64,000 nt of DNA from Planktophila turicensis (GTDB taxonomy: Bacteria > Actinomycetota > Actinomycetes > Nanopelagicales > Nanopelagicaceae): the NCBI GenBank assembly GCA_965234405.1, contig OZ248346.1; one strand, 5' to 3'. The notes under the pieces are model-generated. The model searched no databases. It was given only the letters and a program-made list of their open reading frames with translations, and had not been told where the DNA came from. Position numbers and translations under genes: made by a program. Below, one piece after another: positions 35,196 through 42,842 of this stretch. Numbering within the stretch: position 1 is the stretch's first letter; the number at the start of each line of letters is the position of its first letter.

Positions 35196-36095
35196 TTAAG
35201 CGCCTAAAGCCTGCGCGATTTCCTCGCATGCATGCTCAAGGCCCTCGGCTTTAGTGACATCGTCGCAGTTAATGGAGTCCCAACCAGGTCCCCCAATGAC
35301 AACACGTGGGGCAGGGCGGATTGCCGGTAACTCATTCCAATATTTTTGTTCAGCATTCTTTGGCAATTGTGCCCATAGGAAGATTGCAGGTGGCGCACAT
35401 CGCGTGACCATCGCAGATAAAGCTTCAAGTGGTGTGCGAGCGCCAAGGACAGATGCCTGGATATTGCGTTCGCAGAGAGCTGCGGCAAGTGCGTATAAAG
35501 GGATTGAATGAAGCTCTTCGCCAACAGCTGCGATTAAAACTGGGCGCGGATTAATTGGCTTCTTTAGCTCAACAACTCGGTTATGCATTGTTCGTGTGAG
35601 AATTTCAGAGAAGAGATGTTCGACCTCGATGCCTTTTTGATTGTTCTCCCACTCTTCGCCAATCAAAAAGAGGGTTGGAACAATGACATCAGACCATGCG
35701 CCTTCAACGCCATACGTTTCAATCTCATGAACCAACGTGGTTTCAACAAAGGCGCGATCAAACCCCTGTAGGGCTTTATAGAGTGCATCGACTACTTCTT
35801 CACGGACTTCAAATTCTTTAACGATCTTCTTGAGCGGGACCGCTGTCTTGCAAGCCTTGGCTTGCTCTGCAGCATCGGCAGGAGTAACGCCGGCAACGAT
35901 CAGTCGGCGCATCATGGTGAGTTTGGCTAAATCATTAGGGCAGTAACGGCGGTGTTCGCCTTCTTCATGTTCTGATGGTCCAAGGCCGTAGCGGCGATCC
36001 CAGGTGCGCAAAGTGGCAGGAGCTACGCCAATGCGGCGGGCAACAGCTGCCACCGTCAGTTTCTCTTCAGTGTCTCCTGAAGCGCTCTTTGCCAT
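35196..36095 (-). CDS. MerR-type regulator with cobalamin-binding (CarH-like) domain
   Basis: A 299-residue protein. It has a MerR DNA-binding domain (13-75; TVAAVARRIGVAPATLRTW, DRRYGLGPS, HRRY), a helical cap (about 95-175) with W149-x9-E159-H160, and a Rossmann-like cobalamin domain (about 185-299) with E-x-H at 194-196 and VVIGGPGW. The W-x9-EH motif is the hallmark of AdoCbl photoreceptors of the CarH/LitR type. The Gly normally following E-x-H-x-x is a Pro here. I chose the ATG at 36095; an upstream ATG at 36155 would add 20 residues. It is divergent from whiB. Confidence 0.82.
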   Translation of the reverse strand: MAKSASGDTEEKLTVAAVARRIGVAPATLRTWDRRYGLGPSEHEEGEHRRYCPNDLAKLTMMRRLIVAGVTPADAAEQAKACKTAVPLKKIVKEFEVREEVVDALYKALQGFDRAFVETTLVHEIETYGVEGAWSDVIVPTLFLIGEEWENNQKGIEVEHLFSEILTRTMHNRVVELKKPINPRPVLIAAVGEELHSIPLYALAAALCERNIQASVLGARTPLEALSAMVTRCAPPAIFLWAQLPKNAEQKYWNELPAIRPAPRVVIGGPGWDSINCDDVTKAEGLEHACEEIAQALGA

Positions 36096-36098
36096 GTT

Positions 36099-36178
36099 CC
36101 TATCGTGGCGTGAAGTGGGGTAACTCACCACTCCAAAATCGGACATTTCGCCCATTGAACAACATGTGGCGCGATAGG
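36099..36178. promoter_or_regulatory. Divergent regulatory region between CarH-like gene and whiB
   Basis: Two inverted repeats are visible. CCTATCG (36099-36105) faces CGATAGG (36172-36178), each beside a TGGCG element, and AGTGG-N9-CCACT lies at 36114-36132. Either could be the operator of the MerR-type regulator, which usually binds its own promoter region. The repeats are seen directly; binding is inferred. Confidence 0.4.
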
Positions 36179-36181
36179 TAC

Positions 36182-36210
36182 TTGAACAACCTATGAAACG
36201 ATTGTATTGT
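36182..36210 (+). promoter_or_regulatory. Predicted promoter of whiB
   Basis: TTGAAC (36182-36187) and TATTGT (36205-36210) are spaced by exactly 17 bp, a good match to the housekeeping sigma consensus. The expected start near 36217 leaves a leader of about 22 nt containing the SD AAAGGAG. It lies just downstream of the inverted repeats of the divergent region. Confidence 0.6.
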
Positions 36211-36238
36211 GCGGTTATCTAGAACAAAGGAGAACCAC

Positions 36239-36541
36239 ATGGCTGAACTATCACGTCTACCGCAACCCATTGCTGAGCAATGGGAATGGCAGTACGAAGG
36301 ATCATGCCGCACGATGGATTCAGAGATGTTCTTCCACCCTGACGGAGAACGTGGTCCTCGTCGTCGCAATCGCGAGAACGCTGCGAAGGCTGTCTGCGCT
36401 TCATGCCCAGTCATTCAAGCTTGCCGCACACATGCACTTGCAGTTCAGGAGCCTTACGGCATCTGGGGAGGTCTTTCAGAAGATGACCGCGCAGTGATCT
36501 TAGAACGTCGCGGAATTCCACTTATTTCGCACGCATCATAA
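36239..36541 (+). CDS. whiB: WhiB-family iron-sulfur transcription factor
   Basis: A 100-residue protein with the four cluster cysteines C23, C53, C56 and C62 (CASCPVIQAC), the turn GIWGG (74-78) and a basic C-terminal arm (ERRGIP). WhiB proteins bind a 4Fe-4S cluster and act with the primary sigma factor. I chose the ATG at 36239 because AAAGGAG lies 6 nt upstream. Position beside groEL matches whiB3 of mycobacteria, but the exact orthologue is uncertain. A bidirectional terminator follows. Confidence 0.93.
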   Translation: MAELSRLPQPIAEQWEWQYEGSCRTMDSEMFFHPDGERGPRRRNRENAAKAVCASCPVIQACRTHALAVQEPYGIWGGLSEDDRAVILERRGIPLISHAS

Positions 36542-36561
36542 TTTTTCCTCCTAAGGGAAAT

Positions 36562-36600
36562 AAAAAATCCCCCGCACTCAGATGAGTACGGGGGATTTTT
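36562..36600. terminator. Bidirectional intrinsic terminator between whiB and groEL
   Basis: AAAAAATCCCCCG pairs with CGGGGGATTTTT, extended by ACTC/GAGT with one mismatch. The A-tract on one side and T-tract on the other allow it to stop both whiB (+) and groEL (-) transcripts, which converge here. Confidence 0.88.
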
Positions 36601-36613
36601 CTTTACTAATTAC

Positions 36614-38248
36614 TTAGTGGCTATGTCCTCCAGGACCATGTGAATGTCCATGACCACTTGATGCTGGCTCTTCATTTGCTGGACGCTCGAATACAACAGC
36701 TTCTGTTGTAATGAACATTGCAGCAATTGATGCAGCGTTAGCAAGTGCTGAACGAGTCACCTTTACTGGGTCGATGACGCCATCTTTTGCAAGATCGCCA
36801 TAGACATCAGTTGCAGCGTTGAAGCCTTCGTTGTGCTTCATCGCGCGGACCTTTGCAACTACTACGTAGCCTTCGAGTCCAGCGTTCTCTGCAATCCAGC
36901 GAAGTGGTTCATCACATGCCTTGCGGACAAGTGCAACACCGACAGCCTTATCGCCTGTGAAGCCAAGGTTGTCATTAAGTGCATCTGCAGCATGCACGAG
37001 TGCAGCGCCTCCGCCGATAACGATTCCTTCTTCAACAGCTGCGCGAGTTGCAGAGATAGCATCTTCTAGACGGTGCTTCTTCTCTTTCAACTCAACTTCA
37101 GTGTGTGCGCCGACCTTGATTACGCAAACTCCACCAGAGAGCTTTGCAACTCGCTCCTGAAGCTTTTCGCGATCCCAGTCTGAATCAGATTGTGAAATTT
37201 CTGCACGAAGTTCGCCAATGCGTCCTGATACTGCTGACTTGTCGCCAGCGCCATCTACGATTGTGGTTGTCTCTTTTGTGACCACGATGCGACGAGCGCG
37301 ACCGAGATCTTCAAGAGTTGCAGCCTCGAGCTTCATACCAACTTCTTCTGAGATAACAGTTGCACCGGTAAGGATTGCAATGTCCTGCAAGATTGACTTG
37401 CGACGATCTCCGAATGCAGGTGCCTTAACAGCTACTGATGTAAATACTCCGCGCATGCGGTTTACAACGAGAGTTGAAAGCGCTTCGCCTTCAACGTCTT
37501 CAGCGATGATAAGAAGTGGCTTTCCTGCCTGAGAAACCTTCTCAAGAAGTGGAAGAAGTTCAGCTAGAGCTGAGACCTTGTTGCTGACGAGAAGGATGTA
37601 AGCATCTTCAAGTACAGATTCCATGCGATCTTGATCGGTGACGAAGTATGGAGAGATGTAGCCCTTATCGAACTGCATACCTTCTGTGAATTCGAGTTCG
37701 AGAGCTGTTGTTGATGCTTCTTCAACAGTGATGACGCCATCTTTACCGACCTTATCCATCGCCTCTGCGATGAGGTCTCCGATTGCACGATCCTGTGCTG
37801 AAATCGTTGCAACATCTGCGATCTGCGCCTTGTCTTTTACGACAGTTGCGTTCTCGCGAAGACGTGCTGAGATTGCCTCAACAGCTGCTTCGATTCCCTG
37901 CTTGAGATCCATTGGCTGTGCGCCGGCAGCAAGGTTACGAAGACCTTCCTTAACCATTGCCTGAGCAAGCACTGTTGCAGTTGTTGTTCCATCACCAGCG
38001 ACATCGTTGGTCTTTGTAGCAACTTCCTTAACGAGCTGTGCGCCCATGTTTTCTACTGGATCTGAAAGTTCGATCTCCTTAGCAATTGTCACACCATCGT
38101 TTGTGATTGTTGGTGCGCCAAATGACTTAGCGATGACGACGTTACGGCCCTTAGGTCCGAGTGTTACCTTGACGGTATCCGCGAGTTGGTTAACTCCACG
38201 TTCCATTGCGCGACGAGCATGCTCGTCGAATTCCAACATTTTGCCCAT
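36614..38248 (-). CDS. groEL: Chaperonin GroEL with histidine-rich tail
   Basis: A 544-residue 60-kDa chaperonin. It has LGPKGRNVVI, NDGVTIAKEI, the ATP site GDGTTTATVLAQAM, IIAEDVEGEAL and IVIGGGAALVHAA. The tail is GHGHSHGPGGHSH instead of the Gly-Gly-Met repeat of standard GroEL. Histidine-rich tails mark the GroEL1 paralogue of mycobacteria, which also sits below groES. No second groEL is in the window, so it may be the sole chaperonin. It follows groES by 3 bp. Confidence 0.96.
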   Translation of the reverse strand: MGKMLEFDEHARRAMERGVNQLADTVKVTLGPKGRNVVIAKSFGAPTITNDGVTIAKEIELSDPVENMGAQLVKEVATKTNDVAGDGTTTATVLAQAMVKEGLRNLAAGAQPMDLKQGIEAAVEAISARLRENATVVKDKAQIADVATISAQDRAIGDLIAEAMDKVGKDGVITVEEASTTALELEFTEGMQFDKGYISPYFVTDQDRMESVLEDAYILLVSNKVSALAELLPLLEKVSQAGKPLLIIAEDVEGEALSTLVVNRMRGVFTSVAVKAPAFGDRRKSILQDIAILTGATVISEEVGMKLEAATLEDLGRARRIVVTKETTTIVDGAGDKSAVSGRIGELRAEISQSDSDWDREKLQERVAKLSGGVCVIKVGAHTEVELKEKKHRLEDAISATRAAVEEGIVIGGGAALVHAADALNDNLGFTGDKAVGVALVRKACDEPLRWIAENAGLEGYVVVAKVRAMKHNEGFNAATDVYGDLAKDGVIDPVKVTRSALANAASIAAMFITTEAVVFERPANEEPASSGHGHSHGPGGHSH

Positions 38249-38251
38249 GGA

Positions 38252-38545
38252 TTACTTCTCGATTACTGCGAGGATGTCGCGAGCAGAAAGAACGAGGTAT
38301 TCCTCGTTGTTGTAGCGAACTTCTGTTCCGCCGTACTTGCTGTAGAGAACGACATCGCCGACCTTTACATCCATCGGTACGCGAACGCCATCATCGAAGC
38401 GGCCTGGGCCGACTGCAACAACTGTGCCTTCCTGTGGCTTCTCTTTCGCTGTATCTGGGATAACGAGACCTGATGCAGTTGTTGTCTCAGCTTCAGTTGC
38501 CTTAACAACGATGCGATCTTCGAGCGGCTTAATGGCTACTGCCAT
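38252..38545 (-). CDS. groES: Co-chaperonin GroES
   Basis: A 97-residue co-chaperonin starting AVAIKPLEDRIVVKATEAE. It has the mobile loop ETTTASGLVIPDTAKEK, roof loop GRFDDG and VLYSKYGGTEV. It caps the GroEL ring. SD AAAGGAG lies upstream of the ATG. It is preceded by a CIRCE-like operator and a candidate promoter. Confidence 0.96.
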   Translation of the reverse strand: MAVAIKPLEDRIVVKATEAETTTASGLVIPDTAKEKPQEGTVVAVGPGRFDDGVRVPMDVKVGDVVLYSKYGGTEVRYNNEEYLVLSARDILAVIEK

Positions 38546-38609
38546 GGTTGTACTCCTTTTTATCGAGGTTTAACTTCGAGATATTCACTATCTTCGGGGC
38601 TCACCTGCT

Positions 38610-38636
38610 TTAGCAGTGTCGACCCTAGAGTGCTAA
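38610..38636 (-). promoter_or_regulatory. CIRCE-like HrcA operator upstream of groES
   Basis: Read on the minus strand it is TTAGCACTC-N9-CACTGCTAA. The left half is a perfect match to the CIRCE consensus TTAGCACTC-N9-GAGTGCTAA and the right half has two mismatches. It sits at the predicted transcription start, where HrcA binding would block groESL until heat shock. Confidence 0.8.
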
Positions 38637-38641
38637 CGCCA

Positions 38642-38670
38642 AGCCTATGGGCGTGTATTCCCGCGAGCAA
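38642..38670 (-). promoter_or_regulatory. Candidate groESL promoter
   Basis: On the minus strand TTGCTC (38670-38665) and TAGGCT (38647-38642) are 17 bp apart; the expected start falls at the upstream edge of the CIRCE-like operator. The -10 is identical to the one proposed for the nucleoside operon. It lies just after the tsaD stop. Confidence 0.5.
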
Positions 38671-38676
38671 ATCGGA

Positions 38677-39705
38677 TTAGAGGCTGACTTGCTCGACCTT
38701 CAGGCTCGAATCAGCGTCAAAGGCGCCCTGGGTGGCCGGTCTGCCGGCGCTGACCATGAGGCTGCCCAGGGAAGCAACCATCGCCCCGTTATCTGTGCAC
38801 AGGGCCGGGCTGGGAATACGGAGCTGGATGCCCGCCTTCTCGCAGCGTTCGGCAGCAACGGCGCGAAGACGTGAGTTGGCCGCGACTCCACCTGCGATCA
38901 CCAGTGAATCAATCCCTGACGATTTACAGGCAGCCAGGGCTTTCAGAAGTAGAACGTCGACAACTGCTTCTTGGAATGAAGCTGCAACATCTGCGCGAAC
39001 ATAAGACGGCGTACTTTCAAGGTAACGAGCCACTGCTGTCTTAAGTCCTGAGAATGAGAAATCGTATGGACGAGTGGCCCAGTCATTAGTTGTCGTGAGT
39101 CCGCGCGGGAAATCAATGGCGCTCGCAGATCCGTTTACCGCTTCGCGATCGATTGCAGGTCCACCAGGAAAACCTAATTCGAGAATTCGAGCAATCTTGT
39201 CGAATGCTTCACCAGCTGCGTCATCCATTGTTGCGCCAAGTTTTGTAATCGAACCAGTGATGTCATCAACTTGGAGAAGAGAAGAGTGTCCACCACTAAC
39301 AAGAAGTGCGATTGTCGGAGCAGTTGGTTGATCATGGGTTAAGTAATCAACAGATACGTGAGCAGCTAAGTGGTTGACCCCATAAAGCGGACGACCAAGT
39401 CCTTGTGCCAGCCCGCTAGCCGAAGCTACTCCCACAAGAAGTGCACCGACTAAACCAGGACCAGCAGTTACGGCAACTGCATCAATATCTGAAAGTGAAA
39501 CTTGAGATTCTTTCAGTGCGCGTTCGATGCTTGGCAGCATTGCTTCCAAGTGCGCGCGCGATGCGATTTCAGGAACTACTCCCCCGAAGCGTGCATGTTC
39601 ATCAACGCTTGAAGCAATGACATTGGCAAGCAAGGTGCGCCCGCGAACAATGCCGATGGCCGTTTCATCACACGAAGTTTCAATACCAAGGACTATGGGC
39701 TGCAT
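38677..39705 (-). CDS. tsaD: tRNA N6-threonylcarbamoyladenosine transferase TsaD
   Basis: A 342-residue Kae1/TsaD ATPase. It has the N-terminal LGIETSCDETAIGIV, metal-binding NHLAAH (H112, H116), LLVSGGHSSLL and AGGVAANSRLR. With TsaB and TsaE, encoded just upstream, it transfers threonylcarbamoyl to A37 of ANN-decoding tRNAs. Its start overlaps the rimI stop. Confidence 0.95.
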   Translation of the reverse strand: MQPIVLGIETSCDETAIGIVRGRTLLANVIASSVDEHARFGGVVPEIASRAHLEAMLPSIERALKESQVSLSDIDAVAVTAGPGLVGALLVGVASASGLAQGLGRPLYGVNHLAAHVSVDYLTHDQPTAPTIALLVSGGHSSLLQVDDITGSITKLGATMDDAAGEAFDKIARILELGFPGGPAIDREAVNGSASAIDFPRGLTTTNDWATRPYDFSFSGLKTAVARYLESTPSYVRADVAASFQEAVVDVLLLKALAACKSSGIDSLVIAGGVAANSRLRAVAAERCEKAGIQLRIPSPALCTDNGAMVASLGSLMVSAGRPATQGAFDADSSLKVEQVSL

Positions 39706-40157
39706 TAGGCAAAGTCCTTTCGCATCACAAAAGCATCTTTACCTGGGCCGTAGTAATCCATGCGTACAGAGATCTTCATGTAACCCAGTGATTTGTAGAG
39801 CTCGATTGCGGATTCATTGGTCTGCTCTACCTCAAGCATCATGGCGCTTGCTCCGCGCTCCTTCGACCACTCTTCGATCTGGCGCATAAACTCTTTAGCG
39901 ATGCCCTGCCTGCGATATTCAGGCAGCACAGCTACAGTCAGAATGTCTGCCTCAACGCCAGGGGCTGGAACAAATACTCCGCAATATCCAATAATTTTAT
40001 TGTCAGCTTCTGCGACTGACATGTAACGGGTAGTTGGAATGCCCGCGAACTCTTCTTTAAATTGCGCTGTATTCCAAGGCGAGTAAGGGAAGAGCTGCTT
40101 CTCATAAGAAGCAAGAACTGGAATATCTAAAGCAATAGGTTGGCGATAGGTAATCAT
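39705..40157 (-). CDS. rimI: Ribosomal-protein-alanine N-acetyltransferase RimI-like
   Basis: A 150-residue GNAT protein. It has the acetyl-CoA motif ILTVAVLPEYRRQGIAKEFM (R-x-x-G-x-A) and a C-terminal NESAIELYKSLGYMKI. RimI acetylates the N-terminus of S18; genes inside tsa operons are usually annotated this way, though substrates may differ. It overlaps tsaB (ATGA at 40154-40157) and tsaD. Confidence 0.85.
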   Translation of the reverse strand: MITYRQPIALDIPVLASYEKQLFPYSPWNTAQFKEEFAGIPTTRYMSVAEADNKIIGYCGVFVPAPGVEADILTVAVLPEYRRQGIAKEFMRQIEEWSKERGASAMMLEVEQTNESAIELYKSLGYMKISVRMDYYGPGKDAFVMRKDFA

Positions 40158-40687
40158 GGCCGCTCCGCCGTCGGAACTGCATCTGGTCGTCGCAAGTACA
40201 TCGGTTCGGTCACGTTCTGTGAACTGCTCAGGGCAACGAGCTTCTTCATATCCGGATACTTATCGATGATGAATCCATCAACTTCGGCAGGCTTACTCAC
40301 CGAAGGACCTTCGATGCGCACGCCATCTTTATAGCGAGCCCAGTAAATCTCTTTACGTCGCGCATCAATCGCAACCGTGTATTCACTTTCTTCAATTGCA
40401 ATTGCATCTAATGAACAGACACCAATCACAGGAATATTGCGCGCCAAGCCAAAAGCATGAGCAAATGAAATTCCAACCCGCAAACCAGTGAACGGACCTG
40501 GACCCATTCCCACGACCACTTGCTTAGGCGGATGCGAGACCTTAAGAGCCTCTGCTACTAATTGAGAAAGGGCGCGACCATGGTCGGTTGCACCCTCATG
40601 AAATTTTTCAAAGAGAACATTGTCGCCATCAATGATTCCGACGATGGTTCGAGAAGTAGAAGTATCTATCGCGAGAGTTAGAGTCAT
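40154..40687 (-). CDS. tsaB: TsaB, tRNA t6A complex subunit
   Basis: A 177-residue ASKHA-fold protein with LAIDTSTSRTIVGII and VGMGPGPFTGLRVGISFA. It scaffolds TsaD. E. coli TsaB is about 230 residues, so the C-terminal part is shortened here. Overlaps (ATGA) link it to tsaE and rimI. Confidence 0.9.
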   Translation of the reverse strand: MTLTLAIDTSTSRTIVGIIDGDNVLFEKFHEGATDHGRALSQLVAEALKVSHPPKQVVVGMGPGPFTGLRVGISFAHAFGLARNIPVIGVCSLDAIAIEESEYTVAIDARRKEIYWARYKDGVRIEGPSVSKPAEVDGFIIDKYPDMKKLVALSSSQNVTEPMYLRRPDAVPTAERP

Positions 40688-41121
40688 ACGCTAAACCCCT
40701 GCCAACGTGCACCAACAGGAGTCATGGTGACTTCACGAACTTCATCGGTGCGGTCGATAATAATTTCTAAACGCTCTTCGCTTAATCGAGCTGACTCTTG
40801 CCCGCCCCATTCGATAACAATGACAGCGCTCTCTCGAGGTGAATCCAAATCAAGATCATCTAGGTACAGCGCAGCATTTCCGCCTTCAAGCAATCGATAA
40901 GCATCGACATGGATCAATGGCAGCGGCGCTTTATGGATACGAGAGATGACAAAGGTTGGAGAAGTGACATCGCTGATTCCAAGTGCCTCACCAATTCCCT
41001 GAACCAGAACAGTCTTACCTGCACCAAGTGGGCCATTGAGAAGGATGAGATCGCCAGCTACGCATTGAGAACCGATGCGCTTACCAAGTTCATGCATCTC
41101 GGCGGCTGTAGCAATCTTCAC
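40684..41121 (-). CDS. tsaE: TsaE, tRNA t6A complex ATPase
   Basis: A 145-residue P-loop protein. It has GPLGAGKTVLVQGIGEALG (Walker A), SPTFVISR and LIHVDAYRL. The C-terminal IVIEWGGQESA keeps the usual WG of the family. It heads the tsaE-tsaB-rimI-tsaD run and lies just below the terminator of the hydrolase gene. Confidence 0.92.
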   Translation of the reverse strand: MKIATAAEMHELGKRIGSQCVAGDLILLNGPLGAGKTVLVQGIGEALGISDVTSPTFVISRIHKAPLPLIHVDAYRLLEGGNAALYLDDLDLDSPRESAVIVIEWGGQESARLSEERLEIIIDRTDEVREVTMTPVGARWQGFSV

Positions 41122-41144
41122 TGGTTGAGGATAGTTGAGAAAAG

Positions 41145-41180
41145 AAGAAGGGCCCCAGGTTTCCCTGAGGCCCTTCCTTG
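41145..41180 (-). terminator. Intrinsic terminator after the hydrolase gene
   Basis: On the minus strand AAGGAAGGGCCTCAGG, loop AAA, CCTGGGGCCCTTCTT forms a long stem with an internal mismatch, followed by CTTTTCTC. It ends the acpS-alr-liv-hydrolase transcript before tsaE. Confidence 0.8.
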
Positions 41181-41189
41181 CTTAATTAC

Positions 41190-42842
41190 TTACTGCTCGT
41201 TGTAGTACTTGAGCAGTGGAGCGCGGAAGTTCTTATCCACGCTGAGGTTTCCTGACTTGCGGGCAGCTGTTGCAATTGCTCCGCCTGTAGGGAACTTGCC
41301 TGTTGTTCCAGCAGAAACCAGCATCTTCGCAACAGTGAGGTAGTTCGCTGTTGAGAAGTTACAGTGGTTTGTTCCTGGAGCAGAAGGAGTTGTTGTGATT
41401 GGGCTACCTGCAGAATCGAAGGTTGTGTATGCCTTTGGAGTCATGCTCCATAGAACTACAAGCTTCTTTGTAGGTGCCTTGTATTCACGTGACTTCTTTG
41501 CAGCTGCAATTGCTGCATCGCGCTCAGCAACGAGTTGAGCCGCATAAGCATCAACAACGCGCTGTGTAGCACCTGCAGGAGTAATTGGATCTGCAACGCC
41601 TGTCATCATGATCGTTGGAACGTTGATCTTTGCAGTTGTTGCAGCCATCTTGCTCATCTTTGCCATCGCATCTGGGTTGCCCTTTGCACGTGGTGCACCT
41701 GGGTTTGCAGGATTGAGAGCTCCGAGCATTGCACCAATTGCAGTGTTACCTGAAAGTGCTGCGTTATAGATAACCGCTGAATCTTCAACACGTGCTGAGT
41801 AGTCAGTCTTTGTGTTGTCATAGACAGCGCCACCAACCTGGAGTTCTACATCTTGTGTTGCAAGGATTGCAAGAACAGCAGCTGATGCTGCGTTCTCTAG
41901 AACAGCAAGTGCTGGGCTAACTGCCAATGGGAATGTCAGCTTCAAAGCTCCATCTGGACCTGAAATTGAATCGAAGTGATCAGATTGAGTTGGAAGTCCT
42001 GCCATCAAGCCAACAAGGAGAAGTGCTGAACGTGAAGGAACTCCTGCAGCTTGCAGTGCCTTACCTGTCGCACTTGAAGTTGCTGGCCATGCACCTGTTG
42101 ACATTGAGTTCTTGAGGCTTCCGAGAACAGTAAGCACCTTGACGATATCGCCAATGGCTTCAGCATTTCCTGCTGCACCTGGAGAGTAATTGCCACCCTT
42201 GATTGTTGGATCAAAGAATGTCTTGATTCCCCAAAGAACATCGCCAGCAGCTGTGAGCTCTGGTCCGATGTTATCTGCCATACAGAGTGGCGCTACAGCG
42301 TCAACAAGTGTTGGGTACTTCTCAGCAAGAGTCTGAGTGATGATTCCACCGAGAGATGATCCCCATGCGAGAACCTTCTTTGTAGTTGGGAATGCAGTCT
42401 TAAATGCACCAACGAGTTCTACGTTAGTTGCAACAGCTGCATCGAGGTTCCATCCCTGACGAGAGAAACCTGAACCCATAATTGCCATTCCATTTCCGAG
42501 GAAATAGTTAGCGATAGTTGGGTTTCCACCAGGAATTGGTTCTGGAGTATTTGTGACCTTGTAGCCGGTAGGAACTGAAGGGAGCATTCCTGCTGGTAGA
42601 TCAATGTTGTAACGGTATCCATGTGAGTACATAGCTACAGTTCCATTGAAGTTTGCTGGAACCATCATTACGTATGGAGCACCGTCTGAAGTCATTCCCT
42701 GACATGTTTGTACAGGAACCTTCTTGTCGCAGATAGGACCGACAGCTGCTGCGTTAGCAGGAGCTGCGATAACTACTGTAGCGACGAGTGATGCTGATGA
42801 AAGTAGCGCTAGAAAGCGTGACTTAGTTGATGAGATTCTCAT
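41190..42842 (-). CDS. Secreted alpha/beta hydrolase of unknown substrate
   Basis: A 550-residue exported protein. The signal peptide (1 to about 31, APANAA) is followed by an alpha/beta-hydrolase fold: MYSHGYR (oxyanion-hole HG), WGSSLGG with nucleophile Ser163, GVADPITP with Asp418 and GTNHCNF with His493 as a plausible triad. Between Asp and His is an extra Lys/Ala-rich stretch of about 70 residues. It starts on the stop of the binding-protein gene (TAATG), so it is co-translated with an amino-acid-type ABC transporter. An esterase or peptidase role outside the cell is inferred. I do not recognise a characterised orthologue. Confidence 0.75.
   Translation of the reverse strand: MRISSTKSRFLALLSSASLVATVVIAAPANAAAVGPICDKKVPVQTCQGMTSDGAPYVMMVPANFNGTVAMYSHGYRYNIDLPAGMLPSVPTGYKVTNTPEPIPGGNPTIANYFLGNGMAIMGSGFSRQGWNLDAAVATNVELVGAFKTAFPTTKKVLAWGSSLGGIITQTLAEKYPTLVDAVAPLCMADNIGPELTAAGDVLWGIKTFFDPTIKGGNYSPGAAGNAEAIGDIVKVLTVLGSLKNSMSTGAWPATSSATGKALQAAGVPSRSALLLVGLMAGLPTQSDHFDSISGPDGALKLTFPLAVSPALAVLENAASAAVLAILATQDVELQVGGAVYDNTKTDYSARVEDSAVIYNAALSGNTAIGAMLGALNPANPGAPRAKGNPDAMAKMSKMAATTAKINVPTIMMTGVADPITPAGATQRVVDAYAAQLVAERDAAIAAAKKSREYKAPTKKLVVLWSMTPKAYTTFDSAGSPITTTPSAPGTNHCNFSTANYLTVAKMLVSAGTTGKFPTGGAIATAARKSGNLSVDKNFRAPLLKYYNEQ

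Noticed and set aside
36209..36238. Ten-residue N-terminal extension of WhiB
   Set aside because: The ATG at 36239 has a strong SD and the extension covers the promoter -10 region and leader.
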